In this document: positions 7,634 through 16,229 of the stretch, in pieces
Position numbering within the stretch: the first letter of the stretch is position 1
Layout of the letters: the number at the start of each line of letters is the position of its first letter
Notes under the pieces: model-generated
Seen by the model: the letters and a program-made list of their open reading frames with translations, nothing else
The model's database searches: none
Told to the model about the DNA's origin: nothing
NCBI RefSeq assembly: GCF_003268775.1
Contig: NZ_QLSU01000035.1
Coordinates: 35,874 to 99,873 of the forward strand
Length of the DNA stretch: 64,000 nt
Direction of reading: 5' to 3'
Source of the DNA: Paraburkholderia unamae
GTDB taxonomy: Bacteria; Pseudomonadota; Gammaproteobacteria; Burkholderiales; Burkholderiaceae
Translations under genes and position numbers: made by a program

Positions 7634-8662
7634 TTATTTGGAAAGGCTCGCGCGCACGGTGTATTCCTCGTCGTTGCCCGCTTCGAGCGCCTCGGCATCG
7701 GCATAGGCGTGCGCGGCATGGAACTCGGTGGAGAGCGGCTCGACCGGATAGCCGTGGCGCTCCCAGGCGTCGAGACCGCCCCGCAGCGCGCGCGCGTGAT
7801 AGATGTGCTTGTTGCGCAACTGGCTGACGATACGCTTGGCCGTCGCTTCGTTCGGGCACACGCAATACACCACGATCGGTCGCGAGAGCAACTCGGGCGA
7901 GAGCTCCTCGCTCGATTCGAGGTTGAGCGGGCGCGCGCCGGGAATGCGATACGACTCCTTCTCACGCACGGTTTGCGGGCGCGCGTCCAGCACGATGGGC
8001 GGCGCGCTCGACTTCATCATTTCGTCGAGCTGGTCGGGCGAAATACGGTGGGTGGCGAGCCAGTGGCGAAACTGCATGCGCCGCAGCAAGCGCCAGGCGA
8101 GGAACACCACGCCCGCCACGGCCAGCACGTCGAAAATGGTCATGCCGTTGGCGCGCACGAACGCCGCGAAGCGCACGATTTCCGCATGGAGCGCCGCGCC
8201 GCCGAGCAGCCAGGTGCCCGCCCACAGGGCCGCGCCAATCGAATCCCACAGCAGGAAAACATGCACGGCCACCGTGGTCGTGCCGAGCAGCGGCGCGGAA
8301 ATGAGGCCGAGCCCCGGCACGAACTTGGCCACGGAGAGAATCGGCGCGCCGTAACGCTCGAAAACGTTGCGCGCGATCCGGATCGTCGTGTCGAGCGACA
8401 GGGAAAAACGCACGAGGCCGTTCAGCAGACGCCGGCCACGCATGCGGCCCGCCGCGAACCAGAGCGAATCGGCGAGCAGCGTGGCGATCACCGCCGCCGC
8501 CAGCAGGCTCGCATACGACGTTTCCCCGCCGGCCGCCATCGTGCCCGCGAGAATCAGCACCGGCGCGGCCGGCACGGGCACGCCCAGTTGCGTGACGAGC
8601 ACGCTGAGAAAGACCGCTCCGGCGCCGAAATCGGGTGGAATCGCGGTGGGGAGCGTCAACAT
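7634..8662 (-). CDS. DedA family membrane protein fused to a C-terminal rhodanese domain
   Basis: A 342-residue protein in two parts. Residues 1-200 are a DedA/VTT domain with the conserved FxxRFVPG-like element (here SVAKFVPGLGLISAPLLG) and several membrane helices. Family members are lipid scramblase-like or needed for membrane homeostasis. Residues 215-320 form a rhodanese domain (VLDARP, then VVYCVCPNEATA, then LRGGLDAW) with the candidate catalytic Cys269. The tail is acidic (YADAEALEAGNDEE). The fusion is known in proteobacteria, but its role is unclear: perhaps sulfur transfer or redox sensing at the membrane. AGGA lies 9 bases before the start. Confidence 0.88.
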   Translation of the reverse strand: MLTLPTAIPPDFGAGAVFLSVLVTQLGVPVPAAPVLILAGTMAAGGETSYASLLAAAVIATLLADSLWFAAGRMRGRRLLNGLVRFSLSLDTTIRIARNVFERYGAPILSVAKFVPGLGLISAPLLGTTTVAVHVFLLWDSIGAALWAGTWLLGGAALHAEIVRFAAFVRANGMTIFDVLAVAGVVFLAWRLLRRMQFRHWLATHRISPDQLDEMMKSSAPPIVLDARPQTVREKESYRIPGARPLNLESSEELSPELLSRPIVVYCVCPNEATAKRIVSQLRNKHIYHARALRGGLDAWERHGYPVEPLSTEFHAAHAYADAEALEAGNDEEYTVRASLSK

Positions 8663-8889
8663 TTCGAGATATCCTGCGCGCAGCGTGGGTCAGGTAAGGA
8701 AACATGGCGCGCACGCGCCAGCCGAGGGTGGAGATTACAGCAAGGCGGGTTTCCTTGCTCACCTCGACGCCCGGGCCACGGCGGCATGGGACCTGGCGAT
8801 CCGGCCCCGCCGTTGCCGCTTTCGCGCCGATGCGAAACGGTGCTACTCTCGTGGAAGTTGCTTTTTTCAGCCGCTTTCCGTTAAGAAAC

Positions 8890-9711
8890 ATGCGTTACTG
8901 GCATCTCGACCGACCGAGGCAGGCGGGTCAATTCGACCTCTCGCGCGTCACCAGCCTCGTTTCCGCCATCGGACGCGACGACGCCAACGCGCTCGCCGCC
9001 GAAGTGCTCAACATGCTCGGCCCGGCCACGTCGGTCACGCAGTGCACCGTGTTCGCCTACGAATTCGGCAACCGGCCGCGCACGGTATCCGTGGCCGACC
9101 ATCGCGGCGGGCGCTTCCTGCGCGATGTCGCGGACACCTACGCCCGCCTCTTCTACGCACTCGACGGCAACCAGCAGATCGTCACCGGCGGCTCGGCCGA
9201 CAAGCCCGGCTCGTCGTCGCTCGTGCTGCACTGGCAAAGCAGCGCGGACATCGCGCACGACGGCTACCGCGCCGCGTGCTACGCCGCCCCCAACGTCTCC
9301 GACCGGCTCTCGCTGCTTTTGCAGCCCGCCGCGGACATCTGGCTTTCGGTGAACCTCTACCGCGAGAGCGATGCGGGCAATTTCCAGCCTGCGGAAGTCG
9401 AACTGGTCGAATCGCTCGCCCCGTTGATCGGCGAGTCGGCGCGCCACCACTACACGATCCGCGGCCAGAGCCAGCTCGGCATTCCGCAGTTGATGCTCGC
9501 GCGGCTGCGCGGGCTGTGCCCCACGCTGTCCAAGCGCGAACTCGACGCCCTGCGCGGCGTGCTCGAAGGGCGCAGCGCGGTGGAAATCGCCGAGTGCATG
9601 GGCGTGAAGCCCAGCAGCGTCGTGACGTACCAGAAGCGCGCGTATCAGCGGCTCGGCATTTCGAGCCAGCGGCAGCTTTTTGCGTTGTGCCTCGCGACCG
9701 ATCAGGGCTAA
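8890..9711 (+). CDS. LuxR-family transcriptional regulator
   Basis: A 273-residue DNA-binding regulator. I take the ATG at 8890 (MRYWHLDRPRQAG) because the sequence upstream has no regular domain; a longer start at 8704 is possible but has weak support. The N-terminal 190 residues form an unassigned GAF/PAS-like sensing region. The C-terminus carries the LuxR HTH at about 212-262 (LSKRELDALRGVLEGRSAVEIAECMGV, then VVTYQKRAYQRLGI). No receiver Asp pocket is evident. Position suggests control of the flavin monooxygenase downstream, whose promoter holds a dyad at 9775. Confidence 0.82.
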   Translation: MRYWHLDRPRQAGQFDLSRVTSLVSAIGRDDANALAAEVLNMLGPATSVTQCTVFAYEFGNRPRTVSVADHRGGRFLRDVADTYARLFYALDGNQQIVTGGSADKPGSSSLVLHWQSSADIAHDGYRAACYAAPNVSDRLSLLLQPAADIWLSVNLYRESDAGNFQPAEVELVESLAPLIGESARHHYTIRGQSQLGIPQLMLARLRGLCPTLSKRELDALRGVLEGRSAVEIAECMGVKPSSVVTYQKRAYQRLGISSQRQLFALCLATDQG

Positions 9712-9774
9712 GCGCCCGAGCGTCGCTAACAACCCCGTCCGCACGCCCCCTCTCCCCGCTGTAAGCCCGCTGTA

Positions 9775-9789
9775 CCCAAATTGAGGACA
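9775..9789. promoter_or_regulatory. Candidate regulator site upstream of flavin monooxygenase
   Basis: CCCAAATTGAGGACA lies about 200 bases before the start of the monooxygenase. An almost identical sequence, CCCAGAATTGAGGACA, occurs at 12712-12727 upstream of the second LuxR-type gene. The shared CC..A..TTGAGG core in two local promoters suggests one binding protein. This is inferred from repetition only. Confidence 0.4.
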
Positions 9790-9987
9790 GCGGACCTCCC
9801 TGCTCGCTCCATACTGCCTCCATCGCCAGCGCTTTCCCAACGCCGCCGGCGCAGGCCCACGCACGGCATGCACGCCGCCCTGGGCCATCAAAAACAAGAC
9901 TTTCGTATCGGAGACGCATTTCCCCATGCCCCCCTTCGCCCTTTCTTCTGAGGCCGGCGCACGCGCAGGCCGCGACAGGAACACACG

Positions 9988-11700
9988 ATGAGCGCCGAAT
10001 TCACCCCGTATCCGTTCGAGGCGAAGCAGTACGCCGCCCGCTTGCCCCAACTCGAAGGCGGCCGCGACATGGAGCGCCACGCCGTGACGATCGTTGGCGG
10101 CGGCCCGGTCGGCTTCGCCATCGCGCTCGGCCTTGCAAAGCACGGCGTGCGCTCGGTGCTGATCGAGGCGGACGAATCGGTCTGCTACGGCAGCCGTGCG
10201 ATCTGCATTTCGCGGCGCAGCCTGGAGATCATCGAGCGCCTCGGCGCGCTCGACGGCTTCCTCTCGAAGGGTCTGCCGTGGACGGGGGGCCGCAGCTTCT
10301 ATCGCGACGACGAAGTGCTGCACTTCACGATGCCGCAGGACGAAAACCAGAAGCTGCCGCCGATGGTCAATCTCGCGCAATACCACATCGAGCAGTTCCT
10401 GCTCGACGCCGCCGAACGCCACGCCGATCTCATCGACATCCGCTGGCGCACGAAGGTGACGGCCGTGCAGCAAGACGCGCACGGCGCGACGCTCGCGCTC
10501 TCCACGCCCGAAGGCGACTACACGGCGCAAACCGGCTGGCTCATCGCCGCCGACGGTGGCCGCAGCACGGTGCGCGAGGCGCTGGGCCTCAAGCTCCAGG
10601 GCACGAGCTACGAAGGCCGTTACGTGATCGTCGACATCCTGCTCGACAGCGCGCGGCCCACGGAGCGCCTGGCGTATTTCGACCCGGCCTCGAATCCCGG
10701 CTCGACCGTGCTCGTCCACAAGCAGCCCGACAACGTGTGGCGCATCGACTATCAACTGCGCGACGGCGAGGACGCCGACGAGGCGATCAAGCCCGAGAAC
10801 GTCATGCCGCGCGTGCAGAGCCTGCTCGACATGATGGGCGAAAAGGCGTCGTGGTCGCCCATCTGGATCACGATCTACAAAGCCAACGCGCTCACGCTCG
10901 AACGCTACCGCCACGGCCGCGTGCTGTTCGCGGGCGACGCGGCGCACCTCGTGCCGATCTTCGGCGTGCGTGGCGCGAACTCGGGCATCGACGACGCCGA
11001 CAACCTCGCGTGGAAAGTCGCGTTCGTCGTGAAGGGGCTCGCGAACGAGGCCTTGCTCGACAGCTATTCCGACGAGCGTGTTTTCGCGGCCCACGAGAAC
11101 CTGAGCTACGGCACGAAGAGCACGGAGTTCATGGCGCCGCCGTCGTTCGCGTTCGACCTCATGCGCACCGCCGTGCTGAGCCTCGCGCGCGAGCACGCCG
11201 CCGTGCGCTCGCTGATCAATCCGCGGCAGACTTCGGCCATCGCTTATACGGCCTCGCCGATCAATGCCGTTTCCGATGCGCTCGCACTCGGTCCCGCGCC
11301 GGGCACGGTGCTGCCCGAATGTCCGCTTACGATCGTCGATCGGGAGGGCGCACGCGAAGGTCACGTGACCGATCTGCTCGCGCCGCGCTTCACGGCGCTC
11401 TACTTCAGCGAAGACGGCGCGACGCCCGCCCCCCTCGCCGCGCTGGAAGCGCAGCTTGGCGAGCGCGGTCTGCCGTTCGCACTCGTGCCGCTCGTACCGC
11501 TCGCTGCGCGCCGGCCCGCCGACGCGCAGCGCCCGAGCGGCTGGGATCACACGGGGCGCCTTTTCCCCCTGTACGGCGCGCAGCCGGGCACGCTGTATCT
11601 CGTGCGCCCGGACGGCCACGTGCTCGGCCGCTGGCACGGCGACGCCGCCCGTGCGGCCGAACAGGCGCTCGCCGCCCTCGACCACGCACTGCGCGCCTGA
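9988..11700 (+). CDS. FAD-dependent aromatic hydroxylase (PheA/TfdB/MhpA type)
   Basis: A 570-residue class A flavoprotein monooxygenase, cytoplasmic, using NAD(P)H and O2 to hydroxylate an aromatic ring. It shows the dinucleotide-binding GGGPVG (37-42), the DG motif AADGGRSTV (188-196), the GD motif FAGDAAHLVP (314-323), and the C-terminal thioredoxin-like region ending LYLVRPDGHVLGRW. The start at 9988 has AGGAAC about 9 bases upstream. It is followed 33 bases later by a DUF2783 gene, a common partner of this subfamily, and is flanked by two LuxR regulators. The substrate cannot be read from the sequence; 3-(3-hydroxyphenyl)propionate-like acids are possible. Confidence 0.92.
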   Translation: MSAEFTPYPFEAKQYAARLPQLEGGRDMERHAVTIVGGGPVGFAIALGLAKHGVRSVLIEADESVCYGSRAICISRRSLEIIERLGALDGFLSKGLPWTGGRSFYRDDEVLHFTMPQDENQKLPPMVNLAQYHIEQFLLDAAERHADLIDIRWRTKVTAVQQDAHGATLALSTPEGDYTAQTGWLIAADGGRSTVREALGLKLQGTSYEGRYVIVDILLDSARPTERLAYFDPASNPGSTVLVHKQPDNVWRIDYQLRDGEDADEAIKPENVMPRVQSLLDMMGEKASWSPIWITIYKANALTLERYRHGRVLFAGDAAHLVPIFGVRGANSGIDDADNLAWKVAFVVKGLANEALLDSYSDERVFAAHENLSYGTKSTEFMAPPSFAFDLMRTAVLSLAREHAAVRSLINPRQTSAIAYTASPINAVSDALALGPAPGTVLPECPLTIVDREGAREGHVTDLLAPRFTALYFSEDGATPAPLAALEAQLGERGLPFALVPLVPLAARRPADAQRPSGWDHTGRLFPLYGAQPGTLYLVRPDGHVLGRWHGDAARAAEQALAALDHALRA

Positions 11701-11733
11701 GCGCGGGCCCATCAAGTTCATCTGGAGAAAGCC

Positions 11734-11925
11734 ATGACCGACAGCGAACTCGACACTGTCTACACGCAACTGTGCAGGACCATGACGGGACTGGGCGAAG
11801 CCAACGGCCCGCTCTTTCTCGCGCGCTTCGCGCTGCTCGCGATCGAGCGCATCGGCGACGCGCAAACCTGCCTGGGTTTGATCGAAGCCGCCGGCGAAAA
11901 CATCGCCGCGCCGCAGCCCGAATAA
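11734..11925 (+). CDS. DUF2783 family small protein
   Basis: A 63-residue soluble helical protein (MTDSELDTVYTQLCRTMT, then LFLARFALLAIERIGD) resembling the DUF2783 family, which is typically encoded right after FAD-dependent aromatic monooxygenases, as here. GGAG lies 6 bases before the ATG, and the gap from the monooxygenase stop is 33 bases, so the pair is surely an operon. The function is unknown; a role in stability or assembly of the hydroxylase is a guess from linkage alone. Confidence 0.8.
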   Translation: MTDSELDTVYTQLCRTMTGLGEANGPLFLARFALLAIERIGDAQTCLGLIEAAGENIAAPQPE

Positions 11926-11967
11926 AAGGAGGCGCTTCGTCCGCCTGCGCGGCGGCCGAAGCGCGCG

Positions 11968-12501
11968 TCAGCGCTGCGCCGACTGCACGAGCCGCGCGAG
12001 GCGCGAGCGGTTGCTGACGCCGAGTTTCTGAAACGAACGATCGAGATGCGTGCGCACGGTCGTATAGGAAATGCCCAACCGCTCGGCAATCTCCTTGTCG
12101 AGCAGCCCCTCCACCACCAGCGCCACCACGTCGCGCTCGCGACGCGTCAGGCGGCTGAAGGCTTCGCTCTCCCCGGCCGAGGCCTCGTCGGAATCCACCG
12201 GCGCATGCGCGCGCGAGCGCGCCAGCGCAGCCGCGAAAGCCGGACGCACCAGATCGAACAAGGCCAGTTCGCGCCCGGAAAGATGCTCGCGCTGCTTGCC
12301 GCGCCGGATGCGCAGATCGGCCAGATCCGCCTCGCCCGACCAGACGAATAGTTCCACGCCCGCATGCAGGCCGTCGGCGCGCAAGAGGTCGAGCAGGCGC
12401 CGGCCTACTTCGAGACGCAACACGTCCTCAGGCAAGGGATGATCGGCCAGCAGTCTGAAGACGTCGGCGATCTGCGCAAGTTCGCTGCTCGTCAGGTCCA
12501 T
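11968..12501 (-). CDS. Short LuxR-family transcriptional regulator
   Basis: A 177-residue regulator with a C-terminal LuxR HTH at about 118-172 (LTRRERDVVALVVEGLLDKEIAERLGI, then TVRTHLDRSFQKLGVSNR). The N-terminal 100 residues lack a receiver domain and show only an acidic/hydrophobic stretch (GVELFVWSGEADLADLRI). It converges on the monooxygenase-DUF2783 pair. The CCCAGAATTGAGGACA site at 12712 lies 211 bases upstream, so it may control itself or be co-regulated with the monooxygenase. No clear ribosome site precedes the ATG. Confidence 0.82.
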   Translation of the reverse strand: MDLTSSELAQIADVFRLLADHPLPEDVLRLEVGRRLLDLLRADGLHAGVELFVWSGEADLADLRIRRGKQREHLSGRELALFDLVRPAFAAALARSRAHAPVDSDEASAGESEAFSRLTRRERDVVALVVEGLLDKEIAERLGISYTTVRTHLDRSFQKLGVSNRSRLARLVQSAQR

Positions 12502-12828
12502 GCGGCTTGGGGCGATGAGATGTTGGCGGGCGCGCCGGGCTCCTGGCGCAATCGTCAGAGCTTAATGATCTCGTCTCACGAACTCAATATGAAACGCTGA
12601 TGCCGAAAAGAAAATGGGGCGGCAAACGCCGCCCCAACAAAAACACACGCCGGCAAAGGGCTGTCTTCCGCCGGAAGTTGCATACTACGCGATGAAAAAC
12701 GAAGCTGCATCCCCAGAATTGAGGACAAACAATCATCACATGCAAACTTTCACAGCCTTACACGGCGTTGCCGATGCGAAACGCATGGCCGTCATTCGCG
12801 GCGCAAGGTTTCGTGCCGGCGGCGCGCT
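12502..12828. other. Intergenic region: ggt terminator and a shared regulator motif
   Basis: About 330 bases without a gene. It contains the hairpin terminator for the gamma-glutamyltransferase (12615-12636) and the CCCAGAATTGAGGACA motif (12712-12727) that matches the one at 9775. The sequence from 12650 to 12800 is less GC-rich than its surroundings. Confidence 0.5.
12615..12636 (-). terminator. Hairpin terminator, minus strand (downstream of ggt)
   Basis: A 9-bp stem TGGGGCGGC / GCCGCCCCA around a 4-base loop. On the minus strand it runs into TTTTCTTTTC, a good intrinsic terminator for the gene ending at 12829. Confidence 0.7.
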
Positions 12829-14562
12829 TTAAGGGATCACGCGCGACACGCCACGGCCGCGCGGATCGGAAACCGCTTCGGGCGTCTCGCCTTCGACACG
12901 GATGGCCTGAATATCGCCGCTGATGTCCTGCCCCTTGAGCACGTAGCCCTTCGCCTCCAGGGCTTTCGCGAGATCGCCTGTGATCGGGTGCGTCGGCTCC
13001 CAGAAAATCGTGTTCGGCGGCAGCAGTTGATGGTGGAATCGCATCGCCGCGACCGCGTCGGGCAACGGCATCCTGAAGTCATAGAGATTGGTGATGACCT
13101 GGAAGGTCATGGTGAAAATGCGCGAGCCGCCCGGCGTGCCCACCGCGAGCGCCACCTTGCCGTCCTTCGTCAGGATGGTCGGCGACATCGAGGAAAGCGG
13201 GCGTTTCTTCGGCGCAATCGCGTTCGCGTCGCTGCCCACCACGCCGAACATGTTCGGCACGCCGGGCTTCGACGAGAAGTCGTCCATTTCGTCGTTGAGC
13301 ACGATGCCCGCGCCCGGCACGACCACGCCCGACCCGAAGTAACCGTTGATCGTGTAGGTGTTCGAAACGGCGTTGCCCCATTTGTCGACCACCGAGAAGT
13401 GCGTCGTTTCCGCTTTCTCGGGCATCGAGGTGCCGAGTCCGGGCTGCACGCTCTTCGTGTCCGAAGGCTTGTCGGGATCGACTTCGGCGGCGCGCTTCGC
13501 GAGATAGGCGTCGTCGGTCAGTTGCGCGACCGGCACCTTGTAGAAGTCGGGATCGCCGAGGTACTGCGCGCGATCCGCGAACACGCGTTTCTCGATCTCC
13601 GCGATCAGATGGATGTACTGCGCCGAATTGAGCGGCACGTCCTTGAACTGCGGCGCGAGCATCGCCTTCATCTTGAGCAGTTGCACGAGGCCGACACCGC
13701 CTGAACTCGGCGGCGGCGCGGTGATGACGTCGTAGCCGTTCCACTTCGCCTCCACGGGCTGACGCCACACGGCCTTGTATTCCCGCAGATCGCGCTTCGT
13801 CATGAGGCCGTGGTCCTTCTGCATGAGCGTGGCGATGAGGTCGGCGGTCTTGCCTTCGTAGAAGCCCTTCGGTCCTTGATTCGCAATGCGCGTGAGCGCG
13901 TCGGCAAGTTCGGGCTGCTTGAACGTCTCGCCCTCTTTGAGGTTGCCGAAGTACTTGTCGAAGTTGGTCTTGCCCGCGAAGTCCTTCTGCGCGGCCTCAC
14001 GGCGCTTCTGGAGTTGTTCGTCCACGACGAAGCCGCTGCGCGCGTATTCGATGGCGGGCGCGAGCACCTGCTTCCACGGCAGCTTGCCGAAGCGCTTGTG
14101 CGCTTCCCACATGCCCGCCACCGTTCCCGGCACGCCCACCGCATCCACGCCGTACAGGCTCTTGCCGGGAATCACGTCGCCCTTCTCGTCGAGGTACATC
14201 GTGCGCGTGGCCGCGAGCGGCGCGCGTTCGCGATAGTCGAGAAAGTACGGCTTGCCGTTCATGTAGAGCGTCATGAAACCGCCGCCGCCGATATTGCCGG
14301 CTTCCGGGTAGGTCACGGCCAGCGAAAATGCGATCGCCACACTCGCATCGACCGCGTTGCCGCCTTCCTTGAAGATGCGTTCGGCCGTGTCAGCCGCGTA
14401 TTGATCGGCAACGGCCACCGCCGATGCATTCAGAACCGCCGGGCGATGCTGAGTGTCTTTCGCGAAGGCCGGTGTGGCTTCGAGAAAACCCGTGGAAAAC
14501 GTGCAAAGCGAGAATAGTGCGAGAGCCGCAGCGGAAACTTTTGTTTTTTCTACCAGCGCCAT
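12829..14562 (-). CDS. ggt: Gamma-glutamyltransferase
   Basis: A 577-residue periplasmic enzyme that cleaves or transfers gamma-glutamyl groups from glutathione and related compounds. The precursor self-cleaves into two subunits. The nucleophile is Thr386 in TTHFSVVD, and the glycine loop GGGVG-like (PPSSGGVGLVQLL) and the FMTLYMNGK/DYRERAP substrate region are present. The N-terminus MALVEKTKVSAAALALFSLC to about residue 34 (PAFA) is a Sec signal peptide. I use the ATG at 14562 with GGGGGTG upstream; in-frame ATGs at 14577 and further upstream at 14604 are alternatives. The length is normal for the family. Confidence 0.95.
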   Translation of the reverse strand: MALVEKTKVSAAALALFSLCTFSTGFLEATPAFAKDTQHRPAVLNASAVAVADQYAADTAERIFKEGGNAVDASVAIAFSLAVTYPEAGNIGGGGFMTLYMNGKPYFLDYRERAPLAATRTMYLDEKGDVIPGKSLYGVDAVGVPGTVAGMWEAHKRFGKLPWKQVLAPAIEYARSGFVVDEQLQKRREAAQKDFAGKTNFDKYFGNLKEGETFKQPELADALTRIANQGPKGFYEGKTADLIATLMQKDHGLMTKRDLREYKAVWRQPVEAKWNGYDVITAPPPSSGGVGLVQLLKMKAMLAPQFKDVPLNSAQYIHLIAEIEKRVFADRAQYLGDPDFYKVPVAQLTDDAYLAKRAAEVDPDKPSDTKSVQPGLGTSMPEKAETTHFSVVDKWGNAVSNTYTINGYFGSGVVVPGAGIVLNDEMDDFSSKPGVPNMFGVVGSDANAIAPKKRPLSSMSPTILTKDGKVALAVGTPGGSRIFTMTFQVITNLYDFRMPLPDAVAAMRFHHQLLPPNTIFWEPTHPITGDLAKALEAKGYVLKGQDISGDIQAIRVEGETPEAVSDPRGRGVSRVIP

Positions 14563-14628
14563 TGAGTGCACCCCCATGATTCGGTTTATCGGCCATGGCT
14601 GCACGCCTGCGCGTGCGTAGCGTTGAAG

Positions 14629-16032
14629 TCACGCCTTGCCACGCCGGCCACGCGCAATTTCCTCTCCCGCATTCGCGGGCAGGCGCATCGTCACCGGAAT
14701 CGACGCCACCGAAAACAGCCCGACCACGAGGAACGCCGGCCAGAAGTCGGACCAGACGATGGACGAGTGCCCTTGTACCCGATGTGAAATTTGCAGCACG
14801 AGGCCCGCGATCGTCACGCCAAGACCGAGCGACACTTGCTGGATCACGCTCGCCACACTCGTGGCACGGCCGATGTCGCGCGTCGGAATATCGGCATAGG
14901 CGAGCGAATTGAGGCCGGTAAATTGCAGCGAAGGAAAGATCCCGCCCGCAAGCACGATGAGCCAGATCAGCCACACCGGCATGCCCGGCGAGAACGAACC
15001 GCAGATCGCGATGGCCGCGCCCGCAATCGCCGCGTTCACGACCAGCGTGCGGCGAAAGCCGTAGCGCCCGAGCACGCGCGAGACGATCGCCTTCATGAAG
15101 ATCGAGCCGAACGCCGAGGCGCACGTGATGGCGCCCGAAGCGAACGCGGTCATCCCCAGGCCTTCCTGAAGCGTGAGCGGTAACAAGAACGGCACGGCAC
15201 CGAGCCCGATGCGAAAGAGCGACCCGCCCGCCACGCTCGCGTTGAAGGTGGGAATGCGCAAGAACTTCAGGTCGAGCACGGGCCGCTCGACTCGTTGCGC
15301 ATACAACCAGTAGGCCGCCAGCAGCAATGCGCCGATCACGCACATCGTCACGGCTTTACCGTTCGAAACGAGTTCGCCGCCCACGAGCGAAAGGCCGAGC
15401 ATGAAGAGCGACGCCCCGCCCGCCGACAGCACGAAGCCCACCCAGTCGAGCCGCCCCGGATGCTCCTCGTGCATGTTCGCGATATGCCGGTTGGCGAGCC
15501 AGATGCCGAGCACGCCGATCGGAATATTGATGAAGAAAATCAACCGCCAGTGCAAATACGTGGTGATGAAACCGCCCAGCGGCGGCCCGACGACCGGCCC
15601 GAGCAACGCGGGCACGGTGAGATAGTTAACCGCACGGATGAAGTCCGACTTCGGCAGCGAGCGAAAGATGATGATGCGGCCCACGGGCACCATCATCGCG
15701 CCGCCGATGCCCTGCACGAAGCGCGCGGCCACGAACATGCCGAGCGAGGTGGAGGCCGCGCACAGCAGCGAGCCCGCCATGAAGATGCCGATGGCCGTGC
15801 GAAACACGTTGCGCGAGCCGAAGCGATCGGCCACCCAGCCGCAGATCGGAATGAACACGCCCAGGCCGATCACGTAGCTCGTGACGGCCAGCTTGAGTGT
15901 GATGGGGTCCTGGCCGAGATCGCGGGCCAGCGCGGGAAGCGAGGTGACGATGACCGTCCCGTCCACGTTCTCCATGAACATCGAGCACGCGACAATGAGC
16001 GGAACGATGAATGTGCCTAGGGCTAATGGCAT
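14629..16032 (-). CDS. MFS drug efflux transporter, DHA2 family (second copy type)
   Basis: A 467-residue membrane antiporter of the same DHA2 branch as 6143-7570. Matching landmarks are MENVDGTVIVTSLPALA in helix 1, WVADRFGSRNVF as motif A, FVQGIGGAMMVPVGRIIIF in helix 4, and GPVVGPPLGGFITTYLHWR as motif C. The C-terminus is basic (EEIARGRRGKA). It is the same strand and immediately upstream of ggt (67 bases between), so the two may share a transcript. The substrate is unknown. No strong ribosome site precedes the ATG. Confidence 0.92.
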   Translation of the reverse strand: MPLALGTFIVPLIVACSMFMENVDGTVIVTSLPALARDLGQDPITLKLAVTSYVIGLGVFIPICGWVADRFGSRNVFRTAIGIFMAGSLLCAASTSLGMFVAARFVQGIGGAMMVPVGRIIIFRSLPKSDFIRAVNYLTVPALLGPVVGPPLGGFITTYLHWRLIFFINIPIGVLGIWLANRHIANMHEEHPGRLDWVGFVLSAGGASLFMLGLSLVGGELVSNGKAVTMCVIGALLLAAYWLYAQRVERPVLDLKFLRIPTFNASVAGGSLFRIGLGAVPFLLPLTLQEGLGMTAFASGAITCASAFGSIFMKAIVSRVLGRYGFRRTLVVNAAIAGAAIAICGSFSPGMPVWLIWLIVLAGGIFPSLQFTGLNSLAYADIPTRDIGRATSVASVIQQVSLGLGVTIAGLVLQISHRVQGHSSIVWSDFWPAFLVVGLFSVASIPVTMRLPANAGEEIARGRRGKA

Positions 16033-16229
16033 GGGCAGAAACGGCGATCAGCGTGGCTGATGGCGTAAAGCTGCCATTATGGACCGTGTTGCGGAAAACA
16101 GGAACCCGGCAACAGATGAAGCCGCGCACGCATTTGCGCGGGCTGCAAAAGCGAAGGCCGCGCAGGCCGCCGCCGCGCATGCGCGGCGACGGGCCTCGCG
16201 GCCTCGTCATGCAAAACCCGACGCGTCGA

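Noticed and set aside
8881..11865. 994-residue open frame on the minus strand across the LuxR and monooxygenase genes
   Set aside because: Shadow frame opposite a clear FAD monooxygenase; its composition is Arg/Ala/Gly/His-rich with no domain.
14084..14600. Extended N-terminus of gamma-glutamyltransferase from the in-frame ATG at 14604
   Set aside because: It would put 14 extra residues before a normal signal peptide; ATG 14562 with GGGGGTG upstream fits better.
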